Shown here piece after piece: positions 1-8,807 of a DNA stretch of 64,000 nt (the first letter of the stretch is position 1; every line of letters begins with the position of its first letter). This DNA is from Liquorilactobacillus satsumensis DSM 16230 = JCM 12392 (GTDB lineage Bacteria > Bacillota > Bacilli > Lactobacillales > Lactobacillaceae), in NCBI RefSeq assembly GCF_001435195.1, contig NZ_AZFQ01000050.1, positions 16,868 through 80,867 of the forward strand. Reading direction: 5' to 3'. The translations under genes and the position numbers were made by a program. The notes beneath the pieces are model-generated. The model ran no database searches, had not been told where the DNA came from, and was given only the letters and a program-made list of their open reading frames with translations.

Positions 1-2
1 TG

Positions 3-1007
3 TACGATAAGGGTCAAAATGAGGCAGGACCTAAAGCAAAAGTTGATGTAGTTCGCTTCTTGCAAAATGATGGCTTTACCGGAATTGAATTCTATTTTAA
101 TGGAAGACGTAAGGCAGAATTAATGAGTATTATTCAGACGTTATGGGATATTCCACACCGTTTGCGTCCACTTCCACTAGAGGTTGTCTTATTTCAATAT
201 CCAGCTTTTAATGAACGTACAAATAAGAAAATTGTGACGCAGGTTAGAAAACAAGCGAATAGCAAATTATTTTATTTGCTGCATGACGTTGAAGCATTAC
301 GGTTGCGTAGAAATGATAAGCTATTTTTGCAAAAAGAAATTAATTTTTTTAATCAAAGTGACGGATTAATTGTACATAATGATAAGATGCTGGGATGGTT
401 AAAAGAAAATGGAGTAGTCAAACCAATGGTCAGCCTTCAGCTTTTTGATTATGATAACCCGCAACCGTTGCTTGAAGGACGCCCTTTTGACAGAAGTATG
501 TGCTTTGCTGGTAATTTAGGGAAAGCGAGTTTTTTGAATAAATTACAGCTTAATCATAGTTTGGAATTATTCGGTCCAAATCAGCAGGCTAGCTACCAGC
601 AAAATATTCATTACTGTGGTTCGTATTCACCTGAAGTACTACCGCAGAAGTTAACGCAAAATTTTGGTTTGATTTGGGATGGTTCCAGTCTGGAAAAATG
701 TGATGGCGTGTTCGGAGAATATCTAAGGTATAATGATCCGCACAAAGCTTCTTTGTATCTTAGCTCAGGGTTACCTGTTATTATTTGGAAAGAAGCTGCC
801 TTAGCTGAGTTTGTGCGCCGGCACGGCCTTGGACTTGTGATTTCAAATCTGCATGAATTGGATGCGAGCTTGGAGGCTGTTTCCCAAGATGAGTATCAAA
901 GATTGTGTGCAAATGTGCGTAAGATTGCACAAAAATTACGTACGGGTCAATTCATCCGACAAGCTTGGCATGAACTGATGAGCAAAGAACAGGAGAATAA
1001 AAAATGA
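3..1007 (+). CDS. Gtf3-like glycosyltransferase (galactofuranosyl- or glucosyltransferase type), 5' end outside window
   Basis: Probably adds a sugar to a lipid-linked exopolysaccharide or to a surface glycan at the cytoplasmic face of the membrane. The frame is open from base 3, and the residues before the TTG at 60 (GPKAKVDVVRFL) fit the usual N-terminus of Gtf3/galactofuranosyltransferase-like proteins. The true start therefore lies left of the window and TTG 60 is not the start. The C-terminal half has the family's nucleotide-sugar region (FGLIWDG, then GEYLRYNDPHKASLYLSSGLPVI). It overlaps the next glycosyltransferase by 4 bp (ATGA), which suggests translational coupling. The family assignment is from motif memory. 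The donor and acceptor cannot be told from the sequence. Confidence 0.72.
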   Translation, partial: YDKGQNEAGPKAKVDVVRFLQNDGFTGIEFYFNGRRKAELMSIIQTLWDIPHRLRPLPLEVVLFQYPAFNERTNKKIVTQVRKQANSKLFYLLHDVEALRLRRNDKLFLQKEINFFNQSDGLIVHNDKMLGWLKENGVVKPMVSLQLFDYDNPQPLLEGRPFDRSMCFAGNLGKASFLNKLQLNHSLELFGPNQQASYQQNIHYCGSYSPEVLPQKLTQNFGLIWDGSSLEKCDGVFGEYLRYNDPHKASLYLSSGLPVIIWKEAALAEFVRRHGLGLVISNLHELDASLEAVSQDEYQRLCANVRKIAQKLRTGQFIRQAWHELMSKEQENKK

Positions 1008-1783
1008 TACCCAAAAAAATCCATTATTGCTGGTTTGGTGGCGGGCAATTGCCTGAACAATACCAAGAGTATCTTGCGGGGTGGCAGCGACTTTGCCCCG
1101 ACTATGAAATTATTTGTTGGAACGAAAAAAACTATGACGTTAATAAAAATAAATATATGGCACAAGCATCTCAGCAGCAAAAATGGAGCTTTGTTTCTGA
1201 TTATGCCGGTTTTGATGTAGTGTACGAGTATGGCGGTATTTATCTTGATACCGATGTTGAGTTAGTTAAAAATCTGGATGAGTTGCTAGACCAGCAGGCT
1301 TTTTTTGGGATGGAGTCGAACGAAGAAGGAATCGCAGTTGCGCCGGGATTGGGATTTGGCGCCGAAAAAGGCAATCCGATCATTGGTGGTCTAAGGGATA
1401 TGTATGAGGGACTTAGTTTTATCAAGGATAATGGTGAACTTAATATTGTTGCAATTCCGGTCTATGCAACTCAATATCTGGCACAACGCGGATTTCAAAA
1501 AACTGATAGACTGCAAAACGTGGCGGGGGCAACAATTTATCCGACTGATTATTTTGCTCCGCTTGATTTTTTGACGGGAGAAGTTAAGTTGACGGCAAAT
1601 ACGTATAGTATTCACCATTACAGCGCATTATGGCAGGATGAAAGAAGTCGGCGTCATACGCAAATTATCCGGAAGGTGAACCAGCGTTTAGGAAAAAAAT
1701 GGGGGATGAAGGTTAATTGGTTTTTACGAGCAGGTTGGGGAATCTGGCGCCGCTTACGAGCATTGATTTCTCACCAGTCTTGA
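1004..1783 (+). CDS. Glycosyltransferase with DXD motif (GT32-like, Gly_transf_sug)
   Basis: Predicted cytoplasmic sugar transferase for capsule or exopolysaccharide repeat-unit assembly. The N-terminus MIPKKIHYCWFGG and the central WSFVSDYAGFDVVYEYGGIYLDTDVE are the hallmarks of the family; the YLDTD stretch is the metal/nucleotide-sugar-binding DXD. At 259 aa it has the usual length for capsular GT32-type enzymes and shows no signal peptide. It starts inside the stop of the preceding glycosyltransferase (ATGA overlap), so the two are probably one operon. Sugar specificity is not predictable. Confidence 0.86.
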   Translation: MIPKKIHYCWFGGGQLPEQYQEYLAGWQRLCPDYEIICWNEKNYDVNKNKYMAQASQQQKWSFVSDYAGFDVVYEYGGIYLDTDVELVKNLDELLDQQAFFGMESNEEGIAVAPGLGFGAEKGNPIIGGLRDMYEGLSFIKDNGELNIVAIPVYATQYLAQRGFQKTDRLQNVAGATIYPTDYFAPLDFLTGEVKLTANTYSIHHYSALWQDERSRRHTQIIRKVNQRLGKKWGMKVNWFLRAGWGIWRRLRALISHQS

Positions 1784-1845
1784 CCATTTTTGAGCGCTAA
1801 TACCGAATTGAACAGACTAGGTACGAAAGAAAAAGAGAGATAATA

Positions 1846-2799
1846 ATGATGACAAAAATTAGTGTAGTTGTTCCAGTCTATAATGTGGCTGAATATTTAC
1901 AGCGTTGCATTGAGAGTTTACGTAAACAAACAATGACTGCTTTTGAAATTATTCTAGTTGATGACGGAAGTACGGATTCGTCTGGCAGTATTTGTCAAAG
2001 CTACTCACAAAAGTATCCACAGTTAATTAAGTACTATAAAAAGAAAAATGGCGGGTTATCTGATGCCCGCAATTACGGAATGCAGTTTGCAACAGGACAA
2101 TACTTACTGTTCATTGATTCTGACGATTATGTAGAACCGCAGATGCTGGCAAACATGTATCAGCAGAGCGCTCAGGGGACAAAAAAAATCGTTGAATGCA
2201 ACTTTGTTTGGGAAAATGGTGCTCAGCGCAAACCGGATCAGGCGGTTGTCTACGATTCGATTGCAACTTATCTGGTTAAGGGACGAGTGGTTGCCTGGAA
2301 TAAGCTGTATCGCAGAGATTGGTTGACTGAGATTGGAGTTACTTTCCCAGTTGGTAAGCTGTATGAAGACCAAGCATTTTTCTTTAAGACTGCTGCATTT
2401 TTGAATAATGTGACAGAAATTGCAGTTGATCGAAACTGTGAGGTCCATTATGTCCAGCGAGCTTCCTCAATTTCATATGCTCAAAATACTAAAGTTGCGG
2501 ACATTTTTTGGATTTATCAGGACATTTTGAATTTTTATCATACACGAGGTTGTTATTCTGAGTATGCACAAGAACTCGAATATCGTTTCTGTCGTAATTT
2601 ATTTGGGAATGTGCTGATCCGCAAGGTACGAAAGATTAAGAATAAAGAATTAAAAAAGCAGTTATTAGATCAAATTTGGGAATGGACCCAAAAATGGTTT
2701 CCGCATTGGAAAAAAAATCGATATCTGCTTGAAAAAAATAAAGTTAATTACTATTTAAGAAGCCTGAACAAACTGAATTATCGCTTCTTTTATCTGTGA
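1846..2799 (+). CDS. GT2 family glycosyltransferase (EpsJ-like)
   Basis: Inverting GT-A fold transferase, probably the last enzyme of the exopolysaccharide cluster visible here. The N-terminus ISVVVPVYNVAEYLQRCIESL, the nucleotide-binding VDDGSTD and the metal-binding IDSDDY are all present in canonical order in the first 100 residues. The C-terminus is basic and Tyr/Asn-rich, without a clear membrane segment. ATG 1846 is directly followed by a second ATG at 1849, and either could be used; the upstream purine-rich GAAAGAAAAAGAGAG is a weak ribosome binding site. It lies 62 bp after the previous gene. Confidence 0.88.
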   Translation: MMTKISVVVPVYNVAEYLQRCIESLRKQTMTAFEIILVDDGSTDSSGSICQSYSQKYPQLIKYYKKKNGGLSDARNYGMQFATGQYLLFIDSDDYVEPQMLANMYQQSAQGTKKIVECNFVWENGAQRKPDQAVVYDSIATYLVKGRVVAWNKLYRRDWLTEIGVTFPVGKLYEDQAFFFKTAAFLNNVTEIAVDRNCEVHYVQRASSISYAQNTKVADIFWIYQDILNFYHTRGCYSEYAQELEYRFCRNLFGNVLIRKVRKIKNKELKKQLLDQIWEWTQKWFPHWKKNRYLLEKNKVNYYLRSLNKLNYRFFYL

Positions 2800-2803
2800 T
2801 AAA

Positions 2804-2829
2804 AAAACTGAACTTGTTGCAGTTTTGAG
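2804..2829 (+). terminator. Weak terminator at the end of the glycosyltransferase cluster
   Basis: AAAACTG (2804-2810) pairs with CAGTTTT (2820-2826) around a 9-nt loop directly after the GT2 gene. The U-tract is short (TTTT then GAGA), so termination may be inefficient. Confidence 0.42.
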
Positions 2830-2886
2830 ATCTATAAAATTTTGGTTTTCATTTGTGCGGAAATCAGAGTGTGTGGAGGGGTTTCA

Positions 2887-3933
2887 ATGTTCTTGGCCAT
2901 TAGAGAGATGAAACATGATAAAGTTCGTTATGGGTTGGTTATTAGCTTGATTTTTTTGGTGAGCTACTTAGTATTTATTTTGACTGGCCTGGCTACTGGA
3001 CTTTCTGATCTGAACAAGTCTGCCATTGAGCAGTGGAATGCCGCAGAAATTGTTCTTGATAAAGACGCTCAAGGAAGGTTGCCGCAATCGTATCTTAGTG
3101 CGCACGATCTGCGCCAGATTGGCAAAAAAGGTGCACAGCTTGCGCAATTTTCAACGCTTGTTAAAAGTCATAATTATAAGGAAAATGCACAATTATTGGC
3201 AATTAAACGGCAAGAATTTATTTACAAAAAACTGCCTTTGCAGGAAGGAAAAAAATTTGGTGCTGCTCGAACTGTGGTTGTTTCTGCTAAATTCAAGCAA
3301 GACGGTTTCAAATTGGGAGATTCTTTAACAATTCCAAATTCCAAAGTGCACTTGAAGATTGTCGGTTTCATCACGGCATCTTCGTTGAATGTTGCTCCAG
3401 TGATGTACACCTCATTTGAAACGCTGAAAGAAGTCACCAAAACTAGGAGTATTAACGGTGTGGTCTTTCAACATTCCGGAGATAAGCATTTAAAATTGAA
3501 GGACAGTCGAAGATACTCAATTGCGCAGTTTATAGAGCAATTGCCCGGATATAGTGCACAACAGTTAACCTTTAATTTTATGATTGGTTTTTTGTTTGTG
3601 ATTATTTTAATTGTAATTTCAATTTTTTTATATATTTTAACGCTGCAAAAGCTGCCAAATTTTGGTGTGATGAAGGCACAAGGAATTCCTACCGGTTTTT
3701 TGATTCGGAATACACTTGTTCAAACATTGCTAATGTCCATCTTGGGGGTTGCAGTTGCACTTGGATTAGCGTTCGTGACCGCGCTGATACTACCGACACA
3801 AGTGCCCATTAAATTAGACTGGAATGAAATTGGAATTGCGGGCATGGGTATCATTGTAATGTCTTTGGCAGGGGCGCTAATCCCAATTCGGCAAATAATC
3901 AAGGTTGATCCGATACAGATGATTGGAGGTTGA
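2887..3933 (+). CDS. hrtB: FtsX-like ABC transporter permease, HrtB-like
   Basis: Membrane component of a MacB-type exporter. The N-terminus MFLAIREMKHDKVRYGLVIS, followed by one membrane segment, a large extracytoplasmic region (roughly residues 45-225) and three C-terminal membrane segments, matches the HrtB heme-efflux permease of lactic acid bacteria. The open frame extends upstream to a TTG at 2842, but ATG 2887 sits 6 nt after GGAGGGG and gives the family's N-terminus. The ATPase gene follows after 7 bp. No HrtR-type regulator is adjacent. Heme as substrate is inferred from family resemblance; another hydrophobic toxic compound is possible. Confidence 0.78.
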   Translation: MFLAIREMKHDKVRYGLVISLIFLVSYLVFILTGLATGLSDLNKSAIEQWNAAEIVLDKDAQGRLPQSYLSAHDLRQIGKKGAQLAQFSTLVKSHNYKENAQLLAIKRQEFIYKKLPLQEGKKFGAARTVVVSAKFKQDGFKLGDSLTIPNSKVHLKIVGFITASSLNVAPVMYTSFETLKEVTKTRSINGVVFQHSGDKHLKLKDSRRYSIAQFIEQLPGYSAQQLTFNFMIGFLFVIILIVISIFLYILTLQKLPNFGVMKAQGIPTGFLIRNTLVQTLLMSILGVAVALGLAFVTALILPTQVPIKLDWNEIGIAGMGIIVMSLAGALIPIRQIIKVDPIQMIGG

Positions 3934-3940
3934 TGCACGG

Positions 3941-4609
3941 ATGCAGGGATTAAAATTAAGTGCGGTGAGCAAGTTCTATGGTACAGGCACTGGTAAAACG
4001 ATCGCGCTGGAACAAGCAAATTTTGAAGTTGGCAAAGGAGAGTTAGTGCTTGTTGTGGGGCCTTCAGGTTCTGGTAAAACGACTTTTTTGACAATTGCGG
4101 GGGGACTTCAAACTCCCAGTAAAGGCAAGGTAATGATTAATGGTCGGGATACTGCCACATTAACTGCAAAGGAACGCACAAAATTACGACTAACGACAAT
4201 TGGATTTGTGCTGCAATCCTATAATTTGGTGCCTTTTTTAACAGTTGAAGAGCAATTCGAGCTGGTGACGAAGGTTAAAGGACACAATCTTGCACCTGCA
4301 AGGTTTAATAAATTACTGAATGATTTGGGTTTAAAGCAATTACTGCGCAAATATCCCAGCGAGTTGTCGGGAGGACAGCAACAACGAGTTGCGCTTGCTC
4401 GGGCCTTATTTGCCGATCCTGAATATGTGCTGGCAGATGAGCCAACAGCAGCACTGGATACGGAACGTACATTGCAAATCATTAAACTATTAAAAAAATT
4501 GGCACATGAGAATCAGAAAACGATTATTGTGGTTACCCATGATCTGCGCTTAGAAGCAGTGGCAGATCAAGTCTATCAGATAATAGACGGCAAACTTTCA
4601 AAGCAGTAA
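3941..4609 (+). CDS. hrtA: ABC transporter ATP-binding protein, HrtA-like
   Basis: Cytoplasmic ATPase that pairs with the preceding FtsX-like permease. Walker A GPSGSGKTT, Q-loop VLQSYNLVPFLTV, signature [15 protein letters not shown], Walker B YVLADEPTAALD and H-loop VVTHD are all intact. At about 222 aa it has the single-domain size of LolD/MacB/HrtA ATPases. ATG 3941 is chosen over the in-frame TTG at 3923, because TTG 3923 lies inside the permease gene and overlaps the GGAGG at 3925-3929. Substrate is inferred only from the HrtB-like partner. Confidence 0.85.
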   Translation: MQGLKLSAVSKFYGTGTGKTIALEQANFEVGKGELVLVVGPSGSGKTTFLTIAGGLQTPSKGKVMINGRDTATLTAKERTKLRLTTIGFVLQSYNLVPFLTVEEQFELVTKVKGHNLAPARFNKLLNDLGLKQLLRKYPSELSGGQQQRVALARALFADPEYVLADEPTAALDTERTLQIIKLLKKLAHENQKTIIVVTHDLRLEAVADQVYQIIDGKLSKQ

Positions 4610-4658
4610 CACTGATTGTTAGAAAAAAAGCAACCAGTTTAACTAGGAGGTAGCGCAG

Positions 4659-5639
4659 ATGTGTACGAGTATTTTCCAAATCAGTATAGATGGTAGCCAT
4701 GTGTTATCACGAACAATGGATTGGCACGCGTTGGTTGCCGGTCCTGTTTTTGTGCCACGTGGGTTTCGCTGGCATTCGTCATTCGACGGGGCATCCTATG
4801 TGAATCGGTTTGCAATCATTGGAACAGGGCGGCAACGGACCGCGGAGATTGATATTTCTGACGGAGTTAATGAGTGTGGCCTCAGCGTTCAGAAGTTGAC
4901 ATTTAAGCACGGGACACATTTGCTTTCCGAGGCTTCTAATGCCTATACTTGTCTAGCTCCTTTCGAACTGCCATGTTATTTGTTAGCTAACTATCGCTCA
5001 GTGGCTGAAATTGAAGACCACTTGCCTGAGATCCGCTTGTTAAGTGGGGAAAATGCACGGGAAAATTATGGTTACCCTGAATTGCACTATGTTGTGGCTG
5101 ACCGTAGCGGCAGAGTGGTAATTATTGAACCGACAACACAACCGCTACAAATCATTGACAATCCGCTTGGAGTAGTGACAAATGCATATGACTTTCAAAA
5201 GCAATTATCTAAATTAAAAGATTATCTGAATTTTACTCCAGAATTTAGTGCTGGGAAACAACTTAAAAATGTTGCCAAGGTAAGTACTGGAAGTTTTGCA
5301 GGTAAAAAGGTACCTTCGAGTTCGTATACACCGAGTGGGCGTTTCATTCGTGCTGCGTATTACAAAGAAAGAGCTGATCAGCCACAAAACGAGCGGGAGA
5401 ATGTGAGCAGCAGTTTTCAATTACTAAATAGCGTAAGTGTTCCTAAGAGTAGTGCCTATCAAAAGACCTACTCAGTTTATCGGGCAGCTTATTGTTTAGA
5501 GTCACTCCAATATTACTTTGAACCTGCTGCACGTTTAGGGCTTGTACGGCTGCAGTTGACTTCAGAAATGCTCACTTTTAAGCAGGCGCATTTTTTCAGT
5601 GTTAAAAATGAACTCAATGCGGTCACGTTAAAAATGTAA
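4659..5639 (+). CDS. Linear amide C-N hydrolase, choloylglycine hydrolase family
   Basis: Ntn-hydrolase of the bile salt hydrolase/penicillin V acylase family, which cleaves amide bonds with the N-terminal Cys exposed after Met removal. Cys2, Arg18, Asp21, Asn175 (in GVVTNAYDF) and Arg228 (in SGRFIRAA) fall at the positions known for the catalytic set, and the 326-aa length is typical. The segment that reads GLNF in true bile salt hydrolases is KLTF here (Thr81 for Asn), so the natural substrate may not be conjugated bile acids; acyl-homoserine-type amides or penicillin V are other family substrates. There is a strong AGGAGG upstream. It is probably monocistronic. Confidence 0.82.
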   Translation: MCTSIFQISIDGSHVLSRTMDWHALVAGPVFVPRGFRWHSSFDGASYVNRFAIIGTGRQRTAEIDISDGVNECGLSVQKLTFKHGTHLLSEASNAYTCLAPFELPCYLLANYRSVAEIEDHLPEIRLLSGENARENYGYPELHYVVADRSGRVVIIEPTTQPLQIIDNPLGVVTNAYDFQKQLSKLKDYLNFTPEFSAGKQLKNVAKVSTGSFAGKKVPSSSYTPSGRFIRAAYYKERADQPQNERENVSSSFQLLNSVSVPKSSAYQKTYSVYRAAYCLESLQYYFEPAARLGLVRLQLTSEMLTFKQAHFFSVKNELNAVTLKM

Positions 5640-5741
5640 CACGAAAGCCGATTGGCCTGAGAGAAAGTCGATTAGACAAAAGCTTCCTTAATTTAAGTAC
5701 TCCTTGAAATTTATAATTAGCTGCAGTTAGATAATCAGTTT

Positions 5742-5912
5742 AGGGCTGGGTCAAAAGTTAAATTTTGACGTGGCCTTTTTAGTTATGCTGGATAAAGGTG
5801 ATTCATAAATCAAAATTCTGCGATTAACTTCGAATTATTAAGCGCAAAGGACACATAGTATTCATATTTTTGCGTTCACACTCAAGTTTTAGCAAATTAT
5901 AACTATCCCTCT
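5742..5912 (-). repeat. Degenerate copy of the ~165-bp terminator-ended repeat
   Basis: A decayed member of the dispersed repeat seen better preserved at 44896, 51583, 53541 and 63951. It begins with the hairpin end GGGCTGGGTCAAAAG (5743-5757) / TTTTGACGTGGCC (5763-5775) followed by TTTTT. It continues with recognisable body segments (ATAAATCAAAATTCTG, ACTTCGAATTA, GCGCAAAG, CACTCAAGTTTT) in the same order as the intact copies. The hairpin may end transcription of the upstream hydrolase gene. Confidence 0.62.
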
Positions 5913-5960
5913 TTTTAGTGAAGTTGCTGGAAATTGCTGCAGGATAAGGTTAAAAACTAT

Positions 5961-6014
5961 TTTACATAAGACTTACAAAAAAATGTGTGATTCCTTACAT
6001 TGACCCACTATACT
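5961..6014 (+). promoter_or_regulatory. PhoP-type direct repeats and -10 box ahead of the phnDCE operon
   Basis: Three TTACA-type hexamers stand in phase: TTTACA (5961-5966), CTTACA (5972-5977) and CTTACA (5994-5999), with offsets of 11 and 22 bp. A -10-like TATACT lies at 6009-6014, which puts the repeats at roughly -60, -49 and -27. That is the layout known for PhoP-activated promoters in Bacillus (TT[A/T/C]ACA repeats about 11 bp apart). One slot of the series (5983) does not match. Phosphate-starvation control of the operon is the inference. Confidence 0.55.
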
Positions 6015-6251
6015 GGGGTAGTCGTGCGAAATAGTGATCGTTTGTCTGGCAGTCTTGGGACTGCTTTTCAGATAAAAACCTGCTTTAAGTAAGGAGTTGC
6101 TTGAAGATTTCAGGTCAAATGTGGCAGCTTTTTTTGGGATTTTCAACTTTCGGGGGGAAGTATTCTGTTAGCAATTGGCTGATGAATAGGGTTTTTATCA
6201 GGGCATTATTTTGCACGATAAAATATGCAATTATTTAGGGGGAGTAGCAAA
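6015..6251 (+). other. Long structured leader of the phnDCE operon
   Basis: About 230 nt separate the predicted -10 from the phnD start, with no supported ORF. It contains a clear hairpin (GCAGTC TTGG GACTGC, 6050-6065), a possible CTTTAAG/CTTGAAG pairing between 6082 and 6106, and a run of seven T at 6129-6135. I recognise no known riboswitch or T-box consensus in it. It ends with an AGGGGGAG ribosome binding site before ATG 6252. Confidence 0.4.
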
Positions 6252-7181
6252 ATGAAATTTTGGAGAAGATCCTTTGCTGTAATTTCAATGTTATTTTGTG
6301 CTTTTATACTGGCTGCTTGTGGCAAATCTTCCGCAAATGGAAGTACGTATGAACCGAAGGAATTAAAGATTCAATTTGTCCCTTCGTCAAATGCAACGAC
6401 TATTGAAGCAAAGGCTAAACCGCTTGAAGGGTTATTGAAAAAAGAACTAGGAATTCCAGTTAAGGTCAGTGTTTCAACTGATTACAATACAATTGTTGAA
6501 GCCATGGGTTCTAAAAAAGTTGATGTCGGCTTTTTACCGCCAGATGCCTATGTGCTTGCACATAAGCAATATGGATCCAAGGTATTATTACAAGCCGAAC
6601 GTTTTGGTGTAAAAGAACCCAATGATCAATCAACTAGCGAGATGGTTAACTTTTATCGTTCACAGATTTTGGTGCGTAAAAACAGTGGGATTACCAAATT
6701 ATCAGATCTGAAGGGCAAAAAAATTGCAGTGCAGGACACAACTTCAACCGCTGGGTGGATTTTCCCAATTGTCTCGCTTTACAAGCAAGGGATTAATATT
6801 AACAAAGACAACATCAAAACGGTCCAAGTCAAAGGACATGACCAAGGGGTTTTAGCCGTGTATAACGGGAATGCTGATGCTGCTTTTGTTTTCCAAGGAG
6901 CACGTAAGATTGTTACCAAGGATGCACCAGATGTGATGGATAAAGTGGTACCTTTGTATACCACCGCTAAGATTCCTAATGATACTATCACCGTTCGTAA
7001 AGATCTGAGTGAAAAATGGCAAAAGAAACTCAAGCAAGCATTTAAAAATATTGCAAAATCAAAAGAGGGTCATGAAATCATTGCAAGCGTCTATTCGCAC
7101 CAAGGTTACGCCGATTCTAAGGACAGTAACTTTGATATCATTCGCGAATATGATAAGATCGCGGAAAAATTAAATAAGTAA
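6252..7181 (+). CDS. phnD: PhnD-type substrate-binding lipoprotein
   Basis: Extracellular lipoprotein that captures the substrate for the PhnCE importer. A basic N-terminus, hydrophobic core and lipobox LAAC (Cys about residue 23) are followed by the PhnD/SsuA-like periplasmic-binding fold: LKIQFVPSSNA, GSKKVDVGFLPPDAYVLA, LVRKNSGITKLSDLKGKKIAVQDTTSTAGWIFP. At 309 aa it has the normal length. ATG 6252 follows AGGGGGAG; the frame opens earlier at 6225 without a binding site. Family substrates include phosphonates, phosphite and phosphate esters. The operon has no C-P lyase, so I would not assume phosphonate. Confidence 0.88.
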   Translation: MKFWRRSFAVISMLFCAFILAACGKSSANGSTYEPKELKIQFVPSSNATTIEAKAKPLEGLLKKELGIPVKVSVSTDYNTIVEAMGSKKVDVGFLPPDAYVLAHKQYGSKVLLQAERFGVKEPNDQSTSEMVNFYRSQILVRKNSGITKLSDLKGKKIAVQDTTSTAGWIFPIVSLYKQGININKDNIKTVQVKGHDQGVLAVYNGNADAAFVFQGARKIVTKDAPDVMDKVVPLYTTAKIPNDTITVRKDLSEKWQKKLKQAFKNIAKSKEGHEIIASVYSHQGYADSKDSNFDIIREYDKIAEKLNK

Positions 7182-7209
7182 TTATAATTTCAATTGTGAG
7201 TGAAATGAG

Positions 7210-7233
7210 GGTCATCTCTTGATGGCCTTTTTT
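7210..7233 (+). terminator. Hairpin between phnD and phnC, probable partial terminator
   Basis: GGTCATC (7210-7216), loop TCTT, GATGGCC (7221-7227), then six T. Placed after the binding-protein gene, it would let the lipoprotein be made in excess over the membrane and ATPase subunits, as is common for ABC importers. Confidence 0.7.
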
Positions 7234-7255
7234 GATAGAAGGGTGGAATTTTTTG

Positions 7256-8017
7256 ATGGTCAGCGAACAACCGGTAATTTCTTTTAGAAAGGTTTCTAAA
7301 ATCTACCAGAATGGAACTGTCGGTTTGAAGGATATTGAATTGGACATTCAAGCCGGAGAGTTTGTGGTGATTGTGGGCCTTTCAGGAGCAGGTAAAAGCA
7401 CATTACTGCGCACAATTAACAAAATGCATGAGATTTCCAGTGGAGAGCTGCTCGTAAACGGAGTCTCACTCGCACCATTAAGAGGAAAAAAGCTACGTGC
7501 ACTTAGACGCGAGATTGGCATGATTTTTCAGAATTTTAATCTTGTTAAACGTGTTAGTGTCCAACGAAATGTTCTAAGCGGTCGCGTGGGTTACTATCCA
7601 ACTTGGAAAAGTGTTCTGGGACTTTTTAATCCAGCAGATAAAAAAAGAGCGGTTGCAGCTTTGCAGCGTGTTAATTTAGCTGAAAAAATATATGCACGTG
7701 CGGACGAACTTTCAGGCGGGCAGCAACAGCGTGTAGCCGTAGCACGTGCTTTTATGCAGCAACCACGCATTATTCTTGCGGATGAACCGGTGGCATCATT
7801 AGATCCATTGACAACCACCGCTGTGATGGATGATCTTAAAAATCTGAACCAGGAATTTAAAATTACGACAATTGTAAATTTGCATTCGGTTCCGCTAGCA
7901 TTAAAGTATGCCGACCGGATTATTGGTTTGCGTGCAGGCAGGCTGGTCTATAATAAACCGATCGATCAAGTTGCCACCCAAGATTTTGCTGCTATTTATC
8001 AGGAAGAGGAGAAGTGA
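7256..8017 (+). CDS. phnC: PhnC-type ABC importer ATPase
   Basis: Cytoplasmic ATPase for the PhnDCE importer. Walker [11 protein letters not shown]-loop IFQNFNLV, signature [15 protein letters not shown], Walker [13 protein letters not shown] and H-loop NLHSV are present. PhnC proteins typically have a longer region between Q-loop and signature, seen here as [22 protein letters not shown] 7256 is preferred over the upstream in-frame TTG at 7232; AAGGGTGG lies about 12 nt before it, and TTG 7253 is an alternative. It is separated by 1 bp from the next gene. Confidence 0.88.
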   Translation: MVSEQPVISFRKVSKIYQNGTVGLKDIELDIQAGEFVVIVGLSGAGKSTLLRTINKMHEISSGELLVNGVSLAPLRGKKLRALRREIGMIFQNFNLVKRVSVQRNVLSGRVGYYPTWKSVLGLFNPADKKRAVAALQRVNLAEKIYARADELSGGQQQRVAVARAFMQQPRIILADEPVASLDPLTTTAVMDDLKNLNQEFKITTIVNLHSVPLALKYADRIIGLRAGRLVYNKPIDQVATQDFAAIYQEEEK

Positions 8018-8018
8018 G

Positions 8019-8807
8019 ATGAATCAGGTACCTGAACGAACATTTATGCAAAAGTATCATCTCAAAGGGATCGGTTGGACAATTATCTTTATTCTCTTGC
8101 TGTTTCTTTCTTCAGTTATGACGGAAGTCAATTGGGGGGAATTTTTTAGTAACCTGGGACAATTCTTTGCTTTGTTAGGAAGAATGGCCAATCCTGATTG
8201 GCAATATACCAATATTGTTGTGCAACCCATTATTGAGACAATTCAAATGGCACTTTTAGGAACTACACTTGGAACACTAGTAGCAGTTCCCTTCGCTTTT
8301 TTAGCGGCACGTAATTTGGTTAAGAGTCCACTGGTCCGCGGTGGAATTCGCTTTTTCCTTAATTTAGTTCGGACCTTGCCTGACCTGCTGCTGGCTGCTT
8401 TATTTGTTGCAATTGTTGGGATTGGACCAACTGCTGGAGTCTGGACGCTTGCAGTTTTTTCCTTTGGAATGATTTCAAAGCTTTTTTACGAAACAGTTGA
8501 AACAATTGATTCAGGTCCGATTGAGGCTTTGCAAGCGGCTGGTGCAAACCGGGTACAAATTATTGCTTTTGCAGTAGTGCCACAAGTAGTGAACAATTTT
8601 GTCAGCTATTTTCTCTACACATTTGAGATTAATGTACGGGCCTCAACTGTCCTAGGGTACCTAGGCGCTGGGGGAATTGGTGTCTTTTTGCAAAGATCTT
8701 TATCTTCTTTTAGATATGATCAAACGGCAGTTATTATTATCGCTATTTTGTTAGTTGTCGTTGTTATTGATGGTTTGAGTAATATTTTAAGGGAGAAGTT
8801 ATTATGA
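8019..8807 (+). CDS. phnE: PhnE-type ABC importer permease 1
   Basis: Inner-membrane permease with several hydrophobic segments and the EAA loop EALQAAGANRVQIIAFAVVP that contacts PhnC. ATG 8019 lies one base after the phnC stop and 5-10 nt after GGAAGAGGAGAAG; the open frame reaches further back only as an overlap with phnC. At 262 aa it has the normal size. The next gene encodes a second, non-identical PhnE and overlaps by 4 bp (ATGA), so the pore is probably a heterodimer. Confidence 0.88.
   Translation: MNQVPERTFMQKYHLKGIGWTIIFILLLFLSSVMTEVNWGEFFSNLGQFFALLGRMANPDWQYTNIVVQPIIETIQMALLGTTLGTLVAVPFAFLAARNLVKSPLVRGGIRFFLNLVRTLPDLLLAALFVAIVGIGPTAGVWTLAVFSFGMISKLFYETVETIDSGPIEALQAAGANRVQIIAFAVVPQVVNNFVSYFLYTFEINVRASTVLGYLGAGGIGVFLQRSLSSFRYDQTAVIIIAILLVVVVIDGLSNILREKLL

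Noticed and set aside
60..62. TTG 60 as the start of the first glycosyltransferase
   Set aside because: The frame is open to the window edge, and the residues upstream fit the conserved N-terminal region of the family, so the gene begins outside the window.
3923..3940. TTG 3923 as the start of the HrtA-like ATPase
   Set aside because: It lies inside the permease gene and overlaps the GGAGG; ATG 3941 gives the standard N-terminus.
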